Shown here in pieces: positions 1-5,884 of a stretch of DNA of 6,665 nucleotides. The notes under the pieces are model-generated. The model was not told the DNA's origin and searched no databases. It worked only from the letters and a program-made list of their open reading frames with translations. Source of the DNA: an uncultured Paracoccus sp. (GTDB lineage: Bacteria; Pseudomonadota; Alphaproteobacteria; Rhodobacterales; Rhodobacteraceae); assembly GCF_946221145.1 (NCBI RefSeq), contig NZ_CAMIOH010000174.1:1-6665 (forward strand). The letters run 5' to 3'. The stretch's first letter is position 1. Each line of letters opens with the position of its first letter. The translations under genes were made by a program, and so were the position numbers.

Positions 1-488
1 CGGCGATGGATCCGGGGTTGCGGGATGCCGCGTTGCGAGGGCTGGCCCTGGCCGAATACCGGGGCGATCCGGTGGGCGCCGCCGCCGCCCGTGCCGCCGC
101 CGCGCGCCTTGCCCAGACGGATCCCGAAGCGGCGCTGCTGCTGCGGCTGTATCGCAAGCTGGACGTGCTGCCATCGCAATCCTGGCGGGCCGATGCGCCG
201 CCTGCGGCGCAGGCCGATCTGGCCGCGTTGCACGACGCGATCCGGGACTGTCGGCCGGTGGGGTTCGGCTATACTGACCTGTCGGACCAGACCTCGGAAC
301 GGGTGGTGCTGCCGCTGGCGCTTGTGAACCCGCCGCAGGGGGTCAAGCTGCTGGCCTGGTGCCGCAAGGCCGAGGATTACCGGCAGTTCTTCGTCCGCGG
401 CATGACCGCCCTGATCCCGCAGGACGGTGATTTCGCCGCCCAGCGGATGGCGCTGCTGGAGGGGCTGGCCGACAAGGAAGGTGCCTGA
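1..488 (+). CDS. WYL-domain protein, C-terminal part (5' end outside window)
   Basis: The frame is open from the left edge (first full codon at base 3) to a TGA at 486-488. The ATG at base 6 is probably internal, because WYL regulators normally carry an N-terminal helix-turn-helix that is not visible here. About the last 85 residues match the WYL fold: a helix ending in the stretch CRPVGFGY, a T/S-E-R-V-V-L-P-L-A-L-V strand pair, then LLAWC and an aromatic YRQFF segment. In most family members the LLAWC-like strand begins with the name-giving Trp-Tyr-Leu; here those positions read V-K-L, so the signature is diverged. The first half visible is an Ala-rich helical region of unclear role. WYL domains sense nucleic acid or nucleotide ligands in transcription regulators and some defence proteins, but no target can be inferred here. 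The gene converges on hslV with 27 bases between the two stops. Family assignment is moderately sure; function is open. Confidence 0.65.
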   Translation, partial: AMDPGLRDAALRGLALAEYRGDPVGAAAARAAAARLAQTDPEAALLLRLYRKLDVLPSQSWRADAPPAAQADLAALHDAIRDCRPVGFGYTDLSDQTSERVVLPLALVNPPQGVKLLAWCRKAEDYRQFFVRGMTALIPQDGDFAAQRMALLEGLADKEGA

Positions 489-493
489 CGGCA

Positions 494-524
494 GAGAGCG
501 AGGGGGGCGACCCCCTCAGCTTTC
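494..524. terminator. Hairpin between the converging WYL gene and hslV, possible bidirectional terminator
   Basis: GAGGGGG (500-506) pairs with CCCCCTC (511-517) around a GCGA loop, which is a GNRA tetraloop in the plus-strand RNA. An outer stem pairs 494-499 with 519-524, leaving A518 bulged and one G-U pair in the plus-strand RNA. In the minus-strand RNA that pair becomes an A-C mismatch, so the fold suits plus-strand transcripts slightly better. The structure sits 6 bases past the WYL stop and overlaps the last codons and stop of hslV. Neither side is followed by a proper T-run, so termination is inferred from position and stem strength only. Confidence 0.5.
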
Positions 525-1073
525 CAGCACTTCGACCGTCAGGTTGCCATTGGTATAGACGCAGATGTCCGCCGCGATGGCCATGGCCTTGCGGGCCACG
601 GTTTCGGCGTCCAGATCGCTGTCCAGCAAGCCCCGCGCGGCGGCAAGCGCGAAGTTGCCGCCCGATCCGATCGCGGCCACGTCATGTTCGGGTTCCAGCA
701 CGTCGCCCGCGCCGGTCACGACATACAGCCCCTGCCCGTCGGTGACGATCAGCATCGCTTCCAGGTTGCGCAGGTATTTGTCCATGCGCCAGTCCTTGGC
801 CAGATCGACGCAGGCGCGCTGCAACTGGCCGGGCGCGGCCTCCAGCTTCTTCTCCAGCCGTTCCAGCAGGGTGAAGGCGTCGGCCGTCGATCCGGCGAAC
901 CCCACCACCACGTCGCGCCCGCCGGGCGACAGGCGGCGCACCTTGCGCGCGGTGCCCTTCATCACGGTCTGGCCGACGCTGACCTGTCCGTCGCCCGCCA
1001 CGACCACCTTGCCGCCGCGCCGGACCGCCAGGATCGTGGTGCCGTGCCAGCCGGGAAATCTGTCATCTGCCAT
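516..1073 (-). CDS. hslV: ATP-dependent protease subunit HslV (ClpQ)
   Basis: HslV is the proteasome-like threonine peptidase that, docked to the ATPase HslU (ClpY), degrades misfolded and regulatory proteins in the cytoplasm. The start at 1073 is chosen because AAGGAA (1081-1086) lies 7 bases upstream; an in-frame ATG at 1133 would read through the promoter region. The product is 185 residues. Residues 1-11 (ending His-Gly) look like a propeptide, with mature Thr1 at residue 12 in TTILAVRR. Mature numbering gives Asp17 in AGDGQ and Lys33 in KGTARK, the conserved catalytic-site residues of the proteasome fold. The GSGGNFALAAA block is at mature 125-135, and the C-terminus is CVYTNGNLTVEVLES. 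Mature length is 174 residues, as expected (E. coli HslV is about 175). No hslU follows: the next gene runs toward hslV on the other strand, so the partner must lie elsewhere. A sigma-32-like promoter precedes the gene. Confidence 0.97.
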   Translation of the reverse strand: MADDRFPGWHGTTILAVRRGGKVVVAGDGQVSVGQTVMKGTARKVRRLSPGGRDVVVGFAGSTADAFTLLERLEKKLEAAPGQLQRACVDLAKDWRMDKYLRNLEAMLIVTDGQGLYVVTGAGDVLEPEHDVAAIGSGGNFALAAARGLLDSDLDAETVARKAMAIAADICVYTNGNLTVEVLES

Positions 1074-1102
1074 CAGGGTGTTCCTTACCGTTCGGCTTGC
1101 AG

Positions 1103-1129
1103 ATATGGGCGCGCCCCCGGCTGCGCAAG
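1103..1129 (-). promoter_or_regulatory. Candidate heat-shock (sigma-32/RpoH) promoter of hslV
   Basis: Reading toward hslV, the -35 box is CTTGCG (1129-1124; consensus CTTGAA). After 13 bases comes GCCCATAT (1110-1103; consensus CCCCATnT). This spacing is the usual one for sigma-32 promoters. Transcription would start near 1096, about 22 bases before the hslV ATG and upstream of its ribosome binding site. hslV is a known heat-shock gene in other bacteria. The match was found by eye and has no experimental support here. Confidence 0.6.
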
Positions 1130-1168
1130 CCATTGCCCGCCCTGCGCCCCGGCCCTAGCCTGCCCGGC

Positions 1169-2071
1169 ATGGACCAGCCTCTTATCCTGCATGTCTATCT
1201 GCACCCGCCGATGCTGCATACCGCGCGGGCCGGAAAGCTGGGTTTCCTCAATCGGATGACGCGGCTGCTGGCCGACCGGGGCTGGCAGGTGGCGATCCGG
1301 CCCTCGGGGCAGGCGGCGCGGGCCGCCGCCCCCGGCCAGCCGGGATATGCGCTGTATCATATGGAGCGTCCGACCCATGACCGCGCGCTGACCTTCCGGC
1401 TGGCCTATCACTATCCCTTCTGGCGGCTTGAGCGGCACGCCGAACGCTGGTCCTGGCCGATTGCGCGGGCGCGGTTCGATCCCTGGTCGGGCGATCCCGG
1501 CGCAGCGCGCGATTTCGCCGACCGGCTGCGCCGCCGGGTGCTGCCGGGACCGGATCCGGTCCGGGGCGATCATGTCCTGGTGCCGTTGCAGGGCCGGTTG
1601 CGCGACTGCCGGTCGTTCCAGACCGCCAGCCCGGTCCAGATGGTTCAGGCGGTGGCCCGCACCGGCCGCCCGGTCGCGGCGACCCTGCACCCGCGGGAAA
1701 CCCTGGATGCCGATGACCGCCGCGCCCTGGACGACCTGGCCCGGCGATATCCCAACCTGAGCATCGGCGGCGATACGGCGCGGCTGCTGCGCGATTGCGC
1801 CTTCGTCGTCACCCAGAACAGCGCCGTGGCCTTCGACGGGCTGATCCTGGACAAGCCGGTGGTGCTGTTCGGGATGGCGGATTTCCACCATATCGCGCTG
1901 AACGTGGCCGACCTGGGCGCCGACATTGCCCTGGCGCGGGCCGAGGACCACCGCCCGGATTTTGCAGGCTATCTGGACTGGTTCCTGCGCCGGACCAGCC
2001 TGGACATGATGGCAGAGGATGCCGACGACCGGATGGTGGCGGGCATGAAAAAGGGCGGCTGGCCGGTCTAA
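1169..2071 (+). CDS. Capsule polysaccharide biosynthesis-like protein (KpsS/KpsC-type, GT-B-like)
   Basis: The product is 300 residues from the ATG at 1169, chosen because it begins directly with a beta-strand (PLILHVYLH). The earlier in-frame ATG at 1097 would put the N-terminus across the hslV promoter. No clear ribosome binding site precedes 1169, so the start is uncertain. The C-terminal half follows the layout of Capsule_synth proteins (KpsS/KpsC, Kdo-type transferases for capsule lipid linkers): HVLVPLQ (135-141), Asp-Cys-Arg-Ser-Phe-Gln then Ser-Pro (146-155), TLHPRE (172-177), and VVTQNSAVAFDGLILDKPVVLFG (213-235), the usual T-x-N-S...E/D-x-L...KPV...G pattern. The N-terminal half has an unusual box rich in aromatics and Arg, YHYPFW (80-85) followed by ERW (92-94). 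There is no signal peptide or membrane segment, so it is probably cytoplasmic. No other capsule gene is in the window, so the acceptor and donor are unknown. A general glycosyltransferase role is the main alternative. Confidence 0.6.
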   Translation: MDQPLILHVYLHPPMLHTARAGKLGFLNRMTRLLADRGWQVAIRPSGQAARAAAPGQPGYALYHMERPTHDRALTFRLAYHYPFWRLERHAERWSWPIARARFDPWSGDPGAARDFADRLRRRVLPGPDPVRGDHVLVPLQGRLRDCRSFQTASPVQMVQAVARTGRPVAATLHPRETLDADDRRALDDLARRYPNLSIGGDTARLLRDCAFVVTQNSAVAFDGLILDKPVVLFGMADFHHIALNVADLGADIALARAEDHRPDFAGYLDWFLRRTSLDMMAEDADDRMVAGMKKGGWPV

Positions 2072-2082
2072 GGCCGCCGCCC
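2048..2082 (-). terminator. Intrinsic terminator of trxA, embedded in the 3' end of the converging gene
   Basis: In minus-strand RNA, GGGCGGC (2082-2076) and GGCC (2075-2072) pair with GGCC (2064-2061) and GCCGCCC (2059-2053), with one bulged base at 2060 and a 7-base loop. Five U follow directly (2052-2048). The stem begins about 48 bases after the trxA stop. It lies within the last eight codons, stop and first trailer bases of the plus-strand capsule-like gene. The same stem forms in plus-strand RNA but has no T-run after it, so the polarity favours trxA. Confidence 0.7.
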
Positions 2083-2086
2083 CGTT

Positions 2087-2114
2087 ATCGCCGGGCAGTC
2101 ATCGCCGGGCAGTG
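2087..2114. repeat. 14-bp tandem duplication between two converging genes
   Basis: Two adjacent units, 2087-2100 and 2101-2114, share ATCGCCGGGCAGT and differ only in the last base (C or G). They lie in the short gap between the capsule-like gene stop and the trxA stop. No function is evident; a slippage duplication in non-coding DNA is the simplest reading. Confidence 0.75.
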
Positions 2115-2129
2115 ATCGACCGGGACAGG

Positions 2130-2450
2130 TCAGATGGATTCGTCGATCCAGCTTTTCAGCGCGGCCTTGGGGGCGGCGCCCATGCGGTTGGACACGACCT
2201 CGCCGTCCTTGAACAGGAACAGCGCCGGAATGCCGCGCACGCCCAGGGCGGCGGCCTGTTCGGGGTTTTCGTCCACGTTGATCTTCACGATCTTGACCTT
2301 GCCTTCATATTCGGCCGACAGTTCTTCCAGGGCCGGGCCGATCTGCTTGCAGGGGCCGCACCATTCCGCCCAGAAATCGACCACGACCGGGGTGTCGGAC
2401 TGACGGACTTCGCTGTCGAACTGGTTGTCGTTGACATGCACGGTGGCCAT
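2130..2450 (-). CDS. trxA: Thioredoxin
   Basis: Cytoplasmic thiol-disulfide oxidoreductase, 106 residues, the normal size for thioredoxin 1. The active site WCGPC is at residues 30-34, followed by Lys35. The buried Asp25 is in VVVDFWAEW, and the cis-proline Pro75 is in GIPALFLF, followed by KDGE. It reduces disulfides in targets such as ribonucleotide reductase and peroxide-removing enzymes using electrons from thioredoxin reductase. The start at 2450 is set by a strong AAGGAG (2463-2458) 7 bases upstream; an in-frame ATG at 2492 has no such support and adds a non-conserved leader. The gene is 56 bases downstream of addA on the same strand, so it could be read from the addBA transcript. A possible promoter in the tail of addA may also give it separate expression. 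A hairpin with a U-run ends the unit. Confidence 0.97.
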   Translation of the reverse strand: MATVHVNDNQFDSEVRQSDTPVVVDFWAEWCGPCKQIGPALEELSAEYEGKVKIVKINVDENPEQAAALGVRGIPALFLFKDGEVVSNRMGAAPKAALKSWIDESI

Positions 2451-2503
2451 GCTTTCGCTCCTTGGATGGGGGATGCCGGCGGAATGCGGCAAAGCTGACC
2501 CTA

Positions 2504-2532
2504 CAGCTATGAAGCCACGGCCCGCCGGTCAA
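2504..2532 (-). promoter_or_regulatory. Weak candidate promoter for trxA within the end of addA
   Basis: Reading toward trxA there is a good -35-like TTGACC (2532-2527). After 17 bases comes TAGCTG (2509-2504), a poor -10. Many promoters of this group have strong TTG boxes and weak -10 boxes, so this is possible. The -35 lies inside coding sequence and could occur by chance. It would leave a leader of about 45 to 50 bases before the trxA start. Confidence 0.28.
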
Positions 2533-5500
2533 GGGCGGCCATGACCTGATCCAGGACCGGATCCGGGATCGGCATCAGGCTGCGGGCGGCGGTCCACAGG
2601 ACCGCGATCTGCACCGGACGGTCGGGCCAGATCATCCGCAGCGCGGCGCGATAGGCGGCCATCTGGCGCAGGATCCCCAGGGGCGTCTCCTCGGGGCGGC
2701 CGGGCACAAGGGCGTTCGATTTGTAGTCCACCGCCAGGATCCTCTCGTCGCTGACGATCAGACGGTCGATGGCGCCATGGATCATGCCCAGGCCCGGCAA
2801 GGGCGCGGTCAGCGCCACCTCGGACAGGATCTGCGCGGCGGGATCGGGGACCATGATCAGGGCCAGGTCGGGCGCGGTGATAACCGCCGTGGCCTCGGCC
2901 AGCAGATCGGCCAGGTCCGCCGCGTCGGGCAGCCCGCCATCGGCCGCCGCCAGAAGCGCCCGCGCCCGCTGCGGCCACTGGTCGGGCGGCAGCTGCGGCA
3001 GGCGCTCCAGCAGCAGATGCAGCCGAGTGCCGCGCAGCATCGCCGCCGCCGGGTCGCCATCGCTCTCCCCCTCGGCGCCGCCGATCGCCTTGGCCCCGCC
3101 CAGGGCGGTGGCGGCCACGGCGCGGATGCGCGGTGGTGGGGGCGGGGCCGCGCGGTCGGCCCAGGCAGGGGGCCTGACCACAGGCAGGGTGACGGGCGCC
3201 AGGCTGACGGGCTGGTCGGGCCAATCGCCAAAGCACAGGCGCTGCGCGGTGCCGACGCCCTCGATATCGATGGTATCGCGGGGCAGGGCGCTGCGCGCGG
3301 CCCCCATGGCGATCATCGAATGCCAGGAATCCAGCCCCGATCCGCAATCGCCCGCCGCCGCGACGATCAGCCAGCTTTCCGCGCGTGTCATCGCCACATA
3401 CAGCAGCCTGCGCCGTTCCTGTTCCTGGCGCAGGTCAAGATCGGCGACCGCTTCGGCCACCGGGTCGGGGCGGTCGGCGGCGCTGCCGCGCCAGGCGGGC
3501 AGTCCGTCCAGGCGGATCAGCGGCTGGCCCCGCCCGGCCCGGCGCTTGCGGGTTTCGGGCAGGATCACCACCGGGCTTTCCAGTCCCTTGGATCCGTGGA
3601 CCGTCATCACCCGGATCAGCCCGCCGCCGCCGCCCGGCAACTGCCGCTTGACCTGCACATCGTCGCGGCCCAGCCAGACCAGGAACCCGGTCAGGGACGG
3701 CGTTTCAACGGAATCATAGGCCAGTGCCTGCGACAGCAGCTCGTCGATGCCGTCCTCGGCCTCGGGTCCAAGACGCGCCAGAAGCGCCGCGCGCCCCCCG
3801 TGGCGCACCAGCAGCCGAGAGATCAACTCATAGGGCCGCAGCTGATCGGCGCGCGTCATCAGGTCGTTCAGCACGTCATAGGCGCGGCGATGCGATGATG
3901 CGCGCAGCCGTTCCCACAGGTATTGCCGCCCGCGCCCGGCGGCCAGGCGATACAGGTCGTCCTCGGTCAGGCCGAACAGCGGGGATCGCAGGATCGCGGC
4001 CAGGCACAGGTCGTCTTCGGGGGTGGACACCACCGACAGCGTCGCGGTGATGTCGCGCACCGCCAGTTCGGCGGCCAGCTTCAGCCGGTCGGCCCCGGCG
4101 ACCGGCAGGCCCGCGGCCTTCAATTCGCGGATCAGGTCGTCGAACAGCCCGGCCCGGCGCTGGACCAGGATCTGGATGTCGCCCGGCCCGATGGCGCGGA
4201 CCTGGCCGGTCCTGCCGTCGGTGATGGGGCTGCCGATGATGGCCCTGACCTCGCGCGCGACGGCGCGGGCCAACTGGGTATCGGCGGCGTTTTCGGCGGG
4301 CGCATCCACCGGCGTCGTCCAGTCGCCATGGTCGGGCCTTTCGGGTTCGGGCAGCGCCGGCCAGATGTCCACGCGGCCCGGCAGCGCATCGCGAAAGGCG
4401 ATGTGGCGCGGCGGATCGCCCAGGCCCTGCGCCGCCTCGCCCTGGAACACGGCATCGACCAGCGACAGGATCGCCGGCGACGACCGGAAGGAATGGGCCA
4501 GCCCGCGCTGCTGCATGGGCCGGTCCACGGCGTCGAAATCCTGGCGGAAGCGGTCGCGGACCGATTCGAACACCGCGATGTCGGCGCCCTGGAAGGAATA
4601 GATCGACTGTTTCGGATCGCCCACCACGAACAGCGTGCGGGGCCGGTCATGGGCGCCCTGGCCGCTGGTGAATTCGTCGGTCAGCCGCCGGATCACCCGC
4701 CATTGCTCGGGGCTGGTATCCTGCGCCTCATCGACCAGGATATGGTCGATGCCGCCGTCCAGCCGCCACAGCACCCATTGCGCCATGCTGGATTCCTCCA
4801 GCAGATCGGCGGTGCGGCGGATCAGGTCGTCGAAATCCAGCCAGCCCTGGGCGGATTTTTCCACCGCCACCTGCCGGGTGAAGCGATGGGCGAAACGGTG
4901 CAGGGCCAGGGTCTTTTGCGCCAGCACCAGGCCCAGGGCCAGGGGCCGCGCCTCGGCCACGCGGGCCATCAGGTCGTCCAGATCGGCCATGAAGGGCGCG
5001 CAGGGCCCGTTGCGCAGCGCCTTGGTCGGGATGTCGCCGATCTTGGGACCGAAGGGGGTCTTGGCATCCTTGCCGAACAACAGGCCCTTGCACAGGATAT
5101 GCAGGTCGGGCAGGCCGGGATCGCGCCAGTCGCCCCTGGCAAGCAGTTCGGCCAGCTTGCTGTCCTTGGGGCCACTGCCCGCCAGGATCGGGATCAGAGC
5201 GCCCAGCAGGCCGCCTTCGGTGCCGTCGAAGACGCGGGCCAGCAGGGCGGCTTCGTCCAGGCCGGGCGGCAGGCCCAGGGACCGCCAGATCGCGACCGGA
5301 TCAGGGTCGCGGGCGTAATCGGCCTGGGACAGGCCCGACAGGAAACCGTCCAGGTCGTCGCCCGACACAAGCGCGGTCAGGTCGCGGATCGCCGGATCGT
5401 CCCCTGCGGCCATCCGGTCCAGGATCTGCGCGCGCAGCAGGCGGGCCGACCGGTCGTCCAGTTCGCGAAACCCCATCGGCACCCCGGCTTCCAGCGGGAA

Positions 5501-5884
5501 GCGGCGCAGCAGCGCCGCGCAGAAGCTGTGGATGGTCTGGACCTTCAGCCCGCCGGGGGTTTCGATGGCGCGGGCGAACAGGCGCCGCGCCTGGGCCAAG
5601 TCGGGTTCGCGGTCCTCGCCCAGCTCGGCCAATTCGCGGCGCAGGTCGGGTTCGGGCAGCATCGCCCATTGGCCCAGGCGGCGCAGCAGGCGGTTCTGCA
5701 TCTCGGTCGCGGCGGCCTTGGTATAGGTCAGGCACAGGATGCGTTCGGGCGCTGTCCCGGCCAGCAGCAGCCGCGCCACCCGGTCGGTCAGCACCCGCGT
5801 CTTGCCCGACCCGGCATTGGCCGTCAGCCAGGTCGATCGCAGCGGATCGGCGGCGGCGATCTGGTTCAGGCTGGCCTCATTCAT
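2507..5884 (-). CDS. addA: Double-strand break repair helicase-nuclease AddA
   Basis: AddA is the UvrD-like 3'-5' helicase and nuclease subunit of AddAB, which unwinds and trims DNA ends to make 3' tails for RecA. The protein has 1125 residues, typical of alphaproteobacterial AddA. Helicase motifs run in order: Walker A ANAGSGKT (22-29, Lys28), motif Ia CLTYTKAAATEM, motif II DEAQD (385-389), motif III GDPKQS (from 422), motif IV RSSPAIL, motif V TVHGSKGLES (His763, Lys766), and motif VI YVAMTRAES (Arg834). A linker with five prolines leads to a RecB-type nuclease domain with His956 in GTRLH, Asp1040 in AIDR, and Asp1053/Lys1055 in DYKSN. All catalytic positions are present. The ATG at 5884 is chosen because it overlaps the addB stop by 8 bases in ATGAATGA and has AAGGG about 9 bases upstream; a longer open frame to 6028 runs antiparallel-free through addB codons in another frame and is not family-like. 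Confidence 0.97.
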   Translation of the reverse strand: MNEASLNQIAAADPLRSTWLTANAGSGKTRVLTDRVARLLLAGTAPERILCLTYTKAAATEMQNRLLRRLGQWAMLPEPDLRRELAELGEDREPDLAQARRLFARAIETPGGLKVQTIHSFCAALLRRFPLEAGVPMGFRELDDRSARLLRAQILDRMAAGDDPAIRDLTALVSGDDLDGFLSGLSQADYARDPDPVAIWRSLGLPPGLDEAALLARVFDGTEGGLLGALIPILAGSGPKDSKLAELLARGDWRDPGLPDLHILCKGLLFGKDAKTPFGPKIGDIPTKALRNGPCAPFMADLDDLMARVAEARPLALGLVLAQKTLALHRFAHRFTRQVAVEKSAQGWLDFDDLIRRTADLLEESSMAQWVLWRLDGGIDHILVDEAQDTSPEQWRVIRRLTDEFTSGQGAHDRPRTLFVVGDPKQSIYSFQGADIAVFESVRDRFRQDFDAVDRPMQQRGLAHSFRSSPAILSLVDAVFQGEAAQGLGDPPRHIAFRDALPGRVDIWPALPEPERPDHGDWTTPVDAPAENAADTQLARAVAREVRAIIGSPITDGRTGQVRAIGPGDIQILVQRRAGLFDDLIRELKAAGLPVAGADRLKLAAELAVRDITATLSVVSTPEDDLCLAAILRSPLFGLTEDDLYRLAAGRGRQYLWERLRASSHRRAYDVLNDLMTRADQLRPYELISRLLVRHGGRAALLARLGPEAEDGIDELLSQALAYDSVETPSLTGFLVWLGRDDVQVKRQLPGGGGGLIRVMTVHGSKGLESPVVILPETRKRRAGRGQPLIRLDGLPAWRGSAADRPDPVAEAVADLDLRQEQERRRLLYVAMTRAESWLIVAAAGDCGSGLDSWHSMIAMGAARSALPRDTIDIEGVGTAQRLCFGDWPDQPVSLAPVTLPVVRPPAWADRAAPPPPPRIRAVAATALGGAKAIGGAEGESDGDPAAAMLRGTRLHLLLERLPQLPPDQWPQRARALLAAADGGLPDAADLADLLAEATAVITAPDLALIMVPDPAAQILSEVALTAPLPGLGMIHGAIDRLIVSDERILAVDYKSNALVPGRPEETPLGILRQMAAYRAALRMIWPDRPVQIAVLWTAARSLMPIPDPVLDQVMAALDRRAVAS

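Noticed and set aside
1074..1168. Possible plus-strand promoter for the capsule-like gene in the divergent gap
   Set aside because: A TTGCAG is present near 1097 but no plausible -10 follows at the right distance, and no clear ribosome binding site precedes 1169.
1085..1951. Open frame of 288 codons on the minus strand across the capsule-like gene
   Set aside because: Low-complexity composition with no recognisable domain. The plus-strand frame has the coherent Capsule_synth motif order and typical third-position GC.
3131..3155. Run of prolines in AddA that could indicate a frameshift or foreign insert
   Set aside because: The frame continues without break into the nuclease domain. A flexible Pro/Ala-rich linker between helicase and nuclease parts is normal in this family.
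3953..5359. CAGGTCGTC occurs six times on one strand within addA (from 3953, 4007, 4133, 4823, 4970 and 5351), which resembles a strand-biased Chi-like signal for AddAB
   Set aside because: All six copies encode Asp-Asp-Leu in the addA frame, and another copy of the complement at 1730 encodes the same tripeptide in the capsule-like gene. Codon bias explains them; only a genome-wide strand-bias count could revive the idea.
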